Assembly: GCA_963930655.1 (NCBI GenBank)
Contig: OZ005617.1
Coordinates: forward strand, 21,378,068-21,442,067
Direction of reading: 5' to 3'
DNA length: 64,000 nucleotides
Source: Myrica gale
Lineage: Eukaryota; Streptophyta; Magnoliopsida; Fagales; Myricaceae
Shown here: positions 1 through 9,900 of the stretch, piece after piece
Layout of the letters: each line of letters opens with the position of its first letter
How positions within the stretch are numbered: position 1 is the stretch's first letter
Notes under the pieces: model-generated
Database searches by the model: none
Told to the model about the DNA's origin: nothing
The model's input: only the letters and a program-made list of their open reading frames with translations
Made by a program: the position numbers and the translations under genes

Positions 1-180
1 TCATTACCGCCGCTATAGACATTTTCCTGTAGCGGCGGTCAATGACCGCCGGTACAGGTAATTTTTTTTTAATTTTGTTATTTGAAGGGCCGCCGCTACA
101 GGCAATTTTTGTAATTATTTTTGTAATTATTTTTGTAATTTTTATTTATTTTACCTGTAGCGGCGGTCTATAGGTAATTT
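1..180. repeat. CACTA subterminal repeats, opposite end
   Basis: Several copies of GCCGCCGCTACAGG and CTGTAGCGGCGGTC lie in an AT-rich background, matching the array at 5090-5350. This suggests the second end of the same element is very near the left edge of the window. The terminal inverted repeat itself is not visible. Confidence 0.7.
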
Positions 181-599
181 TTTATTTTTATTTATTTATT
201 ATTATTATTATTATTATTTTAGTATTTTCCTGGTATACAAATTTTGTTATAATTAACTGATGCATTCAAAGAAAAGTATAATCGACCAAAATATATTTCA
301 TTATAATCCTATCGTACAAGTCTTACACCAAAAAAATATTACTGAAGGACAGTCTGTCAATAATCTAAAAAGTAATAAGTTTGGACATTTAAGAACAAAT
401 AACTATAAAAATTAATCCTCAGCACCTTCAGCACGTTCAGCACATCATGCGCTTTGTGCTTCGTTTGCATTATCTGCTGTTACAATATTTGAAAATTAAC
501 AAACAGTAATGACATGAACCAATAAGCTTAGTGCACACTTAAAATTACATTAATGACAGTATTCATTTATGTTAGTATCTTACCAATAAACGTTTTCCG

Positions 600-1753
600 G
601 CTTGCACGAGATGATCCATGAATTGCTGGTGAAACTTGAATGTTATTGTCAGCACTTTGGTTTTGTCGTTGATCCTACAACGGTAATACAAAATTAATTA
701 AATACGAAGTATATATAAATAGAATCAATAATAACATGTGAGAATAAGTAAATAAAACTTTTACCCAAACTTCTGTTATCCTCTGTAGTGTAGATTTAAG
801 CGATGCTAGTTCTGACTCCAACGATTGAACTCTATTTTCCAAGTGTTTCTCTCTCTCGTTAGTAGTGGATGCAGGCTGACTGTATATGCAGTTCGCGTTG
901 TCAGGATGAGATTTCGGAGTTGGTCCTAATCCAACGCCGCGAACTCGACCATGTCTGTCTGGCCCAATCACTTGTGCATATCGGTCAGATGGTGACCAAC
1001 CGATGCTGCCATCCACTCTAAATTGGCCTAAAGATTGGGAACTTCCTGAATCATTCAGTCCAATCTCCTCCATTCGCCTCTGAGAGAATACAACATAGAA
1101 TTATATTTTGAATTAATATTCTCACATTCAAATCAAGGTTGTGACTTACTATTTTCTCTGCTGCGTCCGGATTTATTGGAGATCCATTAGAACGTATATG
1201 AAAGGTTTTATATAACTCCGCTCGGTCGATTGGAATTTGTTTCTCTTTTTCCTGCATCGCAAACACCAATTCGTCAAGAGATTTGTAAATCAAAAATAAT
1301 AATGTTAATGATAAATATCATATCATACCATTAAACAAACTAATGAAGTGCTACATACCAATTCGTGAGCATAACGTGCGAAGCTTTTTGATCCTGCAGT
1401 GTGGACCGACGTTTGAAGCGATCGATTTTGTTTTCCAGATTCACTTCGACGCTACATTAACATCAAGAGAATTAAAATTAATAATAAGCTACATTCTTGA
1501 AAACTATAATACAAAATAAATAATGTCGTACCCGTCCTGCATCAGAGTACCAAAAATCGACTAATTTGCAAAATTGCTCCAAATTAACGTCTGTTGGAGC
1601 ATTATTTTTCACATACTGAGGCGTAAAGGCCTCATCAAAAAATTTCTGTTTTAAACTACACTTATAGTTCCTCCATTTCTCTCCTAAATCTTTGAGAAAC
1701 CAGCTCTTGACAATATCCCCTAAGGGAGGCTCGGGGATTGTAAATCGTTTCTG
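600..1753 (-). CDS. Transposase_24 (Ptta/En-Spm) protein of the CACTA element, spliced
   Basis: Accessory transposon protein, thought to bind element ends. Reading down the minus strand, exon A (about 1753-1532) encodes a block with FTIPEPPLGDIVKSW and FCKLVDFWYSDAGR. Exon B (1451-1359) is bounded by TAG and GTATGT and encodes VHTAGSKSFARYAHEL. Exon C (about 1280-1150) encodes AELYKTFHIRSNGSPINPDA. Exon D (about 1078-765) carries a glycine-rich GRVRGVGLGPTPKS stretch and a short coiled coil (ENRVQSLESELASLKSTLQ), and a last exon follows below 670. Order and motifs match plant Transposase_24 proteins. The true N-terminus, and the acceptor before exon C (no AG at the expected place), are unresolved, so the gene may be damaged. 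Exon borders come from reading-frame continuity. Confidence 0.65.
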
Positions 1754-2177
1754 CAAAATATATCGCAAGAGTTAGGTGCGTCAATTATTAAATTTATATG
1801 AAAAATCAGCATTATTAAATTATACCGTCACGAGGCTCCATAGTTTCATGTTAGCTCAAGTATAAAAAAACAAATCAGACAAACCCATTGTGCTTTATTT
1901 TCTTATTGTTGAATAATTCTGTCTCAACCATCTATCACATATCCTGCATTTTATAAGTCATCATCACAAAGCAATAGAATTAGATGCCGGCTGAAGAAGT
2001 TATTTTAGAATGTTTTCATCACCAAAAGATGATAATTAAGATTTAAACAGCATTATTTGTCACTGAAGCCAAAATTACGTAGAGCTGAAATTGAAATTGC
2101 TTTACAACAATGACTTACCTCTGCTTTTACCTAATAACTCTGTTAAACTTAGTTTACGGTTTTACATTGCCTTGCAG

Positions 2178-2617
2178 GTTCGGAAAAACTCTTCACTAAA
2201 GCCGAAAAGACGTAGCTTAGATCTTGAAGATATCTTGATGAATCCACCTTCTTGGCTACCTATTGGCAGCAGCCCTGAGCTGAGCGGCAAGGAGGATGAC
2301 AAGGATTAAGTTTATGGAGATTGGGTTGATAAGGTCATGGTAAACAAGCTTGACAATGCTAGTAGATATGGAAATTCAGCGGCACATTTGGAAGTAGACA
2401 ACAGACAGCTGCCTCATGAGATGTTTGGCCAGTGTCATAACGGTCGGTATGAAATGGCGACGGATGACTCTGATGAGCTTGAGGCTGCAACAAGTGATTC
2501 CTCAGAGCCAGACATGCTTTCGCAACTAAATCTTCCTAAAGTTACCAACATTCCCAATGGTTTGGGATCAAAAACAAAGAAAACAAACCCCAGGAAAGCA
2601 AAAAGCTCAGAATCAAG
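2178..2617 (+). pseudogene. Captured kinesin (KIN-14-like) exon inside the CACTA element, with in-frame stop
   Basis: A single reading frame between a good acceptor (CCTTGCAG, ending 2177) and a good donor (TCAAGGTACTT, exon end 2617) encodes the C-terminal tail of a plant calponin-homology kinesin. Visible blocks are KPKRRSLDLEDIL, WVDKVMVNK, ATSDSSEPDML and LGSKTKK. Residue order and spacing fit the post-motor tail of the family. TAA at 2307-2309 interrupts the frame just before WVDKVMVNK. There is no motor domain, and I recognise no neighbouring kinesin exon. The fragment runs opposite to the transposase gene. Kept intron edges on both sides show that the copy came from genomic DNA and not from mRNA. 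Family identity rests on memory of kinesin tail sequence. Confidence 0.75.
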
Positions 2618-4215
2618 GTACTTTTCTTCTTGCTCATATTTTGCTGTGCTTTTAACAAGTTATTGGTTCTATAGTTCTCCTATACCCTAGTGAATTTCCT
2701 GTATGTTTCAATGTGGCATGTGGAAACTAGGTGTAACAATAATAGAAAACTTCTAGTTTCATTCCGGACATGATTGTTTAGGAGTACCGGAATGAAACTT
2801 TGATAATACACATGCCTACCATTTAATGTTAAGTTTTAGACCAATGTCTTCTAACCTATTACTAACCTCATGCTGTACGATTGAAGATAAAACAGAATTC
2901 ATTGGCCTTATATTTATATCTAGTTAGGGGCCCTCAATAAGGATTTCAGTTTCATTATTCCTCGCATCAAATAATACCGTATTCTCTTCTAGGTAAAACT
3001 CCACAGCTAATATCTCCTTGTCAATAAACCTCTAATAACCCTATATTCAAAAATATTTAATATTCCTCTGCTAGAGCTCTCTTCTTCTTCCTCTACCAAC
3101 ACTAAACCTCAGACCCGTAGGGGAATTTACAGCCCACATAACACTTAATCATCAAATTTTGTTTTTTGGGTTACTAAGCAGTATATTAACGGAGAAAGAG
3201 AACAGCTCGAGTATACAGTTAACCAGGAGAATATAAATTACCCAAACACACTACAACTCGAGTATACAAACTACTACAGAACAGCACCAACACAAAGGCC
3301 AGAATTAAAGCTCCGTAGAACAGCACCAACACAAACTACCAGCACCAATACAAACTACCAGCAACAGAACAGCAAAGATGCTGTAGCAGACAGGGGATAG
3401 AAACTGGTCTTTTGAATATAATCTTGCACCTTACAACGCTGTATAAAACTGGTCTTTTGGGTAATTGGGAAAACACATTGCAATCATACAAACAGCTTAT
3501 TGAAACACTCGACTTCAACCAGCATTAATGCTTCCCCTTTCCATGGTTTCCCCCAACACCCACAACAACAACTATAGTGGGTGTTAAAAAATTAGAGACG
3601 GGAAAACCTTCTTCATCTTCCTTGAGTGAACCATTACAACAGAAACCCTCCGCCATAAATACTAAAATGAATAACCATAAAGGTTTCTTAAAATCAGCAG
3701 GAACCCAGTTCTAAATGCCCCTCAAATGCACACGTGTACACATCAACAACCGCAACTAAATTCATACAGCTCAATCTGCAATGGGCATTTTCGATTACGG
3801 CTATCACATTCTGTCTCACACCAGTTTCAATCCGTATACAACAAACAACCATATCAAACTACTGCTGTCCTTTTTATTTCAACAATGTTTTACGGCTATC
3901 TTCCATTAATGGCTATCATTCGCCTCATATCTGCAACATATGCCTGTCAACTACCTCCAGCAATAATATATACACTGTTCATTAATCAACACATTGCAAT
4001 CATACAAACAGGGGATAGAAACCCTAACCTGTTTGAAGCCGGGACGAAAACTTCTCGGAAACGAACCTTTTGAGACCGATCTCCAAGCTCAAGGTTTTAA
4101 CTCGGATATGAATCCTGCGTTACGAAGAGATAAAGTGGAGAAGAGAGAGCAGAGCCAAGCCAGAGAAGAGAGAGAGAGAAACGCTTGCGCGGGGGGAGGG
4201 GGCCAGGGACAATTT
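2618..4215. other. CACTA interior with no recognised gene
   Basis: This holds flanking intron-like sequence of the captured kinesin fragment. A 12-bp inverted repeat (GTTTCATTCCGG at 2756-2767 with its complement at 2787-2798) is present. Low-complexity ACAGCACCAACACAAACTAC-type repeats lie near 3280-3370. A 24-bp direct repeat occurs at 3472-3495 and 3988-4011. Short open frames here overlap one another and resemble no family I know. Confidence 0.5.
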
Positions 4216-4358
4216 ACGCAGGGGTAATCGTTTCACCCCTGCGTTTTTTTTTAATACGGCAGAGGGTGAAACGGCGCCGTTTCACCCTCTGCCATTTAAA
4301 AAATATATATATGGGCCGGCCCTGGGCCTTGGCCCGATTATCATGGCCGGCCCATATA
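4216..4358. repeat. Cluster of three strong palindromes inside the CACTA element
   Basis: Three inverted repeats follow one another. ACGCAGGGGT (4216-4225) pairs with 4235-4244. A perfect 36-bp palindrome centred on GGCGCC spans 4258-4293, with arm GGCAGAGGGTGAAACGGC. TATATGGGCCGGCC near 4308-4321 pairs with 4345-4358. The first two share a TTTCACCC-type core, so they look like diverged copies of one arm. The GC-rich arms stand out from the AT-rich sequence that follows. No coding role is apparent. Confidence 0.8.
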
Positions 4359-4380
4359 AAAAACTATTTTACTAACCCAA

Positions 4381-5089
4381 TTTTTTTCTAAAAAATTTCA
4401 ATATTTTCTAAATATGTGTTCTTAATAAATTAAAAGCATTTTTAATTTATACTAATATTTTAAAAAATCTTTATATTTAGAATTCAAACTATAGCATATG
4501 TATTTAATTTTCTTTTTTTATAACTAGTGTAACAATTTTAATTAAAACAACATGATAGTAATAATATATAATACTTAAAATTTAAAAGTATAATATTTCC
4601 TATACTATAAGTATTTTAATCATTTAATACTATAAATATTTTAGTCATTTAATACATGATATGTATTTTAATTGCATAAGTTAAATTTACAATATCTTTT
4701 TTTGAAATAAATAATATGTCATAATTAGTCTTATATTATAAATTATTCAAATATAATTGCTAATTATAAGTATGATACTATACTATAAGTTTTCATAACT
4801 ATTTAGTTCTAATAAAAAAATATGATATTACCATAACAAATATTGTTATACTTTCAAATATATTATGTCACAACTTTAATGTTCATAACACTCTCTAACT
4901 CCAATTTTCATAACACTCTCTAACTTCAATTTTCATAACACTTCTTTTAATTATGCATTTTATCAAGTAAGTCTCTTAAAATAAAATTTGTTAGACACAT
5001 GACAACATAAAGTTATGTATTAAAAGACTTAAAATAATCCATAAAATAATTATTAACATATAAATAATATATATTTTTTTTTGCACATA
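4381..5089. other. AT-rich CACTA interior
   Basis: Strongly AT-rich sequence with no supported gene. It contains small local repeats, such as CATAACACTCTCTAACT three times near 4885-4940 and TAATACTATAAATATTTTA-type units near 4600-4650. Confidence 0.6.
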
Positions 5090-5360
5090 TACCTATAGCA
5101 GCGGTTGTCTAAAAACCGCCCATACCTCTAGCGGCGGTCAGTACGACCGCTGCTAGAGGTAGGACCTATAGCCGCGGTTAAAAATTAACCGCGGCTATAG
5201 GCGGGTCCGTAGCCGCGGTACGTACCGCGGCTACAGAGACCGCGGCTAAAACTATCATATAGCCGCGGTTTTTCGTAAGCGCCGCTAAAACCACATTGTA
5301 GCGGCGGTTTTCGTGACCGCCGCTACAGTGACCGCCGCTATAGGTGCTTTTTTTGTAGTG
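5090..5360. repeat. CACTA subterminal repeat array and terminal inverted repeat
   Basis: This stretch holds about ten copies, in both orientations, of two related motifs: TAGCGGCGGT/ACCGCCGCTA and TAGCCGCGGT/ACCGCGGCTA. Several pair into local hairpins, for example the ACCTATAGCCGCGGTTA arm near 5164 with its inverted partner just after it. The array ends in the terminal repeat at 5343-5360. Subterminal arrays of this kind are where the CACTA transposition proteins bind. The C/G-swapped second motif suggests two repeat subtypes. The same motif recurs at 1-180. Confidence 0.85.
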
Positions 5361-5474
5361 ATAGGGTTATAAATTACATAATATTGATAGGTTGTATGTA
5401 CGTGACTATCATTTTAAATAACTCTAAATTACATATTCGATCGCTTTGAAAGTCTTATTATTTTATGGGTTGTA

Positions 5475-6151
5475 TAGCGGAGTCAGGAATTTTTTCTTGT
5501 AGGGGAAGATTAAAAAATATTATTATTATTATATAAAAAATTATAAAAATATATGAGAGAAAATTTTAATATATTAATACTCTATTAAAAATAAAAACAT
5601 ACTAATTAAAAGTATATTTTTCAACTTAAATTTATATATATATAACACTGTAAATTCAAGCATTTTCTACTATTGTACAAAAATATAATATATGTTTTGA
5701 ATAATTATTTAAAAAACATAAAATGGAAGATGTTTTTTGAGTGGAAAATTATCACATTATCATCGCCCTCGTGCTAAATTTATAATAATTTAAAATATTA
5801 ACAAAGAAATGCACATAATCGATAAATACCGATCACATATATAATTTATTTCTTACGAATAGAAAAAAAAAACACATATAAACAATCGTAGTCTTTCATA
5901 AGTCATGCTAGAGGGCAATAAAAACCATAATTTGTAGAGGGTACTAAACACTGAATTATAATTTAATATCATACGAAGATACGAAACATGAATAAAATCA
6001 AATTATCACCATTTTATTAAGAGTGTATTCTTTACTTTTGAGAAGTGTCTACTTGCTCTGGTAATAATTTTTTATTTTAAGAAACTACTAATTTTTTCAT
6101 GGCACTTTGATTATATGGTAATTGTGGAGTATTTCACACACACACACACAC

Positions 6152-6238
<87 letters not shown>

Positions 6239-6515
6239 AGAATTTGATTGTGATTTCGTTAGGAGTTGAATTAGGCAAGAATTTTCTTTCCATAATTTCT
6301 TGACACTTGAAGAAATTAAGAGATTTTAAAGATCAAAAGTATATATTTAATTTTAGAAAGGGACATACCATATATGATAATGTCGTCGGCCTATTTACAG
6401 GGAGAAGGGGTAGAATTAACTCTCAAGAGTAATCTTTTTTCCTTTTGGAGGTGTAAATTAATAGTAAATGCTTAGGAGCAGGCGATCGAGGAAATTTCTT
6501 ATTTTCCGCCACTGC
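5475..6515. mobile_element. Probable decayed hAT-type element
   Basis: The left edge reads TAGCGGAGTCAGGAATTTT and the right edge TTTTCCGCCACTG. These resemble damaged versions of the CAGTGGCGGA...TCCGCCACTG ends seen intact at 59982-61459. The flanks GGGTTGTA (5467-5474) and CGGTTGTA (6516-6523) match at 7 of 8 positions, as expected for an old 8-bp target duplication. The interior is AT-rich, lacks coding sequence and includes the TA microsatellite at 6153-6236. The ends are degenerate, so this is tentative. Confidence 0.4.
6137..6236. repeat. (CA)n-(TA)n compound microsatellite
   Basis: A short CA run leads into roughly 40 uninterrupted TA dinucleotides. The open frames that cross it are artefacts of the repeat. 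Confidence 0.95.
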
Positions 6516-8553
6516 CGGTTGTACTTGTCCGAGTGAAATGACTGTCTATAAGAATATATAGCAGTTTTGAGATGAATATAAGGAGAGACTACTCGAGGTA
6601 GTTTATAGAAGCAAAGCATGTCAACGAGAAAATACCACCATATCTCTATTCTCTCAGACCAACTAATGAAGTAACTCCTACATGGACGACACTATTTCAT
6701 CGACCTGGACAGTAGAAAGAATCTAACCCCCTTTGTTTTCTGAAAACAACTGCCGCAATTAACACCAAAATATATATTGTACCCATGTTCGCATGTACAA
6801 GTATTATAAAAAAAATCGCTCTAATATTAATAACTTTGCAACTCTTATGATTTTATTTATTTGTTTTTCCAGCAGCTAAAATGATTATAATAATAATAAT
6901 AATTTATTTCATTTTTTAAGTATGATCACTTTGAATGATAGACATTAAATGTTGCTTATGCTTCATAGAGGAAAGTACAAAAAATTGACTCTAGCAGGGA
7001 ATAAATGATAAATTTTATATATCGAGTCGTGTTAATAATAATATATCTAGATAGACTCTTATTTTTTTTAAAATTTTATCTGGTAATTCTTTATTTAGTG
7101 TCTTCCTCCTTGTCTATGTCATATGATCATCACGAGTACGTATTTAAATTTATAATGATTATTTTATTGTAAAAATGATTATATAATCTACTTTAAATTA
7201 AAGCCTAGATATCGTGACAAGCTCATGGAATACAACATTATTATTTTAGAGAATGAAATCTCCAAATGCTTGAAGGAGTAATCTCCTCGATCTGCCAGCG
7301 GGAGAAATTTGCCAAGTTATATATATATCAAGTTAAACATAGTACGGTGTTATAATTCTCTTGCTGAGTAGACAATTCCTATATTTTTAAACTGGAGGTA
7401 GAAACAGAAAAGATCTTTAGTCTTCCGGCTCATGAAGGTCACGTCGCCGGGCCGTCGCTAAAACCAACACAAAATATATCAAAATGGAAGATTTTTGTAT
7501 TTCATGAGAGGCCATTTAATTTTGTAAATATTGTTGCTCGAACAAAATGAAAATGGAAAATTCCTGAATAATGAATGGTCATTTTCTCCTTAATTATTTT
7601 CTAAAAGGAATTCTTATTATCTCTCTTTAGATTAGGTTAATCTTTGAATTGTATAATTTCATAAGGAAAACATTAATTTATTTAAAAGCATATGTCCTCG
7701 ATCTTCTGTTTGTCTTCTTGAAAAAAATATTTGCAGGTTTTATATTAATGTAAAACAAAATTTCAGGAAAAAATTTAGCCAATAAAGAAATTTGTTTACG
7801 AAGATTTGGATTATATATATATCAGGTCAGAGATATTCATCATCTGATCTACTGACCAGAACGTACATGGGGAAATTATCAAAACATTAACATGGGATGT
7901 ACACCGAAACAATGTTGTCGTGCTAATCATGAGAACATATATATAGTTCACATGCGGCTCATATAATTATTGCTTAGAAAGTTGACAGTATGTCTAATTA
8001 ACCACATTGCCCTTCCACTTAATTATTGTTAATTAATTATCTCATGTATATATCAAAAATTGGGTTTATGATAATGTTTACTCCTAAATTTTGTTTATTT
8101 TGGAACACAGATAATATATACCAGAGACAAATCTTCCAATTCTGAAACCTAAAAAAACGAGAGAAGCTGTTACTATTGTCTATTCATCTGACCAAGTGGT
8201 GATCAGTTCACTGGAAATCAAAACCATGCGTGCATGATCTGCTGCTTCCAATCAGATTGGTAATGTGAAACCAACCCAATCATATCAGGTCTCCCGCCAA
8301 TATTGAAGTAAGTTTTGAAGCCCTTGATCTAGCCAGATTGGAACTCATCTCGTGGAAAAACAATGCCAAGAAGTGTACTACAAATATGATTGTATATTAG
8401 AAACTTCTTCTGTCAAGGTACATCATATAGTTATTTGTCACATTTATGAAATATAACTAGTCGACTTTCTTGTTGGGTAAAAAAGTCTTGCCCTCTTAAT
8501 ATTGAATCCAACCTTTCATAATGTTGGGTCGACCCGGCCATGACATATTCTAG
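6516..8553. other. Intergenic, no gene seen
   Basis: AT-rich sequence with no open frame of interest, no splice-bounded coding exon and no repeat terminus that I could define. Confidence 0.6.
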
Positions 8554-8815
8554 TAGGGCTGTCTAAAAAATCGGCCAAATCGATCAGACCGGCCAACCCG
8601 GACTGAAACCGGTATACTCCGGTTCGGTTCCAGGTTATCCATATGAAAATTCGAAATTAGACCGGAGTATACCACTCTAAATCGGCCCAAAATGACATAA
8701 CTCAAACTCAAAATCGGTCAAAAATGACATGACTCAGCTCAAAACTGGCCCAAAATGACATGACCCAAATCGGACCGGTGAAACCGGGGACCGGACCGGC
8801 CAATGGACAACCCTA
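8554..8815. mobile_element. hAT-type MITE, 262 bp
   Basis: The termini TAGGGCTGTCTA and TGGACAACCCTA form an imperfect inverted repeat. The element is flanked by an exact 8-bp duplication, TATTCTAG, at 8546-8553 and 8816-8823. An 8-bp duplication is the hAT signature. The interior is rich in CCGG and CGGTCC words and repeats AAAATGACATGAC, with no coding sequence. It lies about 1.1 kb upstream of the KASIII start codon. Confidence 0.85.
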
Positions 8816-9900
8816 TATTCTAGAATCAAGTTTCCACACCAATTAGGGGTGAGGTTTTTAAATTGAGTAAAATTCTAAACGCAACAACTACAATTTGGTT
8901 TTCAGTGGATCCTCGAGAGTCAAGAACAATTAGCTTTTGTTTCTTATTGTTTTTAGTTTTTGGCCCTTCTCTTTTCAGTTGTGTCCTTTTCTCCTGCCCA
9001 ACTTTCCACCCTACCAACCTACCCAAGCCAACCACATCCTTTTAGGTTGTGAAATTCTCCTGTATCTGCGCAAACTGATTGTTAATTTCAAACGTCTGGC
9101 TTTGTTTGTATCGAGGTCTACAAAATTTAATAACTCAAACAAAGATCTAGCTTGATGAAGAATATTTAGTTTTAAAACAAGGAAAAATTCTCATTCGAGG
9201 GGAAGATTTTGATGGTCAATGAGCAAAAACCCAGTTGTAAAACTAGTAGCCAAACAAAGTTTCTAACTTCTATGATCGGTGGAAAGATTGAAGTTGGGAT
9301 TTTGGAAGGAACCGATTAAATTCATGCACTAAGCAACTTTCATAGGATTTGAGTTAGGGTTATCCACAATACTTCCTACAAGCGTTTACAATCAGATCAA
9401 TGATATGCCCACACATGTATCAGCCGCGGGCATGACAGTATTTTTACTTAGGAGTTCTGGTTACGTGGCAAATTCCCATTACTTTTTCCCCAACTTTTGA
9501 ATGCGAGGGAAATCAATATCTACGGAATAGAACAATTGGAGAAGCACCGCATAACTGTCTGTCCTGGACCATTTTAATATAGCATCGGAAGAGAGCAAGT
9601 GAGTTCTCTCACCTTCGTCTAGTTGGTATTTGGGCGAAGTCTCCCATTTCTATCAATCAGCTTCGGACCCTCCGAAGATTATTAAAAAAATAAACGTAGG
9701 ACAGAACTCAGTTTCTACTGTGTGCGCCACACCTATTGATCTTTTTCTTTTCTTTTCTTTCATGGGCTCTATATTACTCTGTCTGTCACATTCTTCTTCT
9801 ACTCGCACACATAAGTTGAGCTGAAATAACTGTCTCTTCTCTCTCTTTTTGTTCGGACAAATATAAACTAAGTTTCTTGGTTTTTCGTTGGTGGGTGTTA
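8816..9900. other. KASIII upstream region and probable 5' leader
   Basis: This holds the putative promoter and 5' leader of KASIII. A pyrimidine-rich tract at 9739-9850 (TTTTTCTTTTCTTTTCTTTC and CTTCTTCTACTC) is typical of a plant 5' leader. I see no convincing TATA box and cannot place the transcription start. Short open frames on both strands here are not supported. Confidence 0.4.

Larger units (their letters stand above)
1..5360 (-). mobile_element. CACTA (En/Spm-type) DNA transposon, non-autonomous, left end outside the window
   Basis: The right terminus is plain: read on the minus strand, position 5360 starts CACTACAAAAAAAGCACC, the standard CACTA terminal inverted repeat. Subterminal arrays of a motif like ACCGCCGCTACAG in both orientations occupy about 5090-5350 and again 1-180, so the other end probably lies just left of the window. 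On the minus strand, 600-1753 encodes a Transposase_24 (Ptta/En-Spm) protein. The TNP2-type transposase expected between the 5360 end and that gene is absent. Its place holds a plus-strand kinesin exon (2178-2617), GC-rich palindromes (4216-4358) and AT-rich DNA. The element therefore probably depends on transposase supplied by another copy. The 3-bp target duplication cannot be checked with one end missing. Confidence 0.85.

Noticed and set aside
3726-4227. Overlapping 77- to 115-codon frames in the CACTA interior
   Set aside because: Three frames overlap, composition is low-complexity and no family match; not supported as genes.
6111-6303. Open frames of alternating Tyr-Ile
   Set aside because: Translation of the TA microsatellite.
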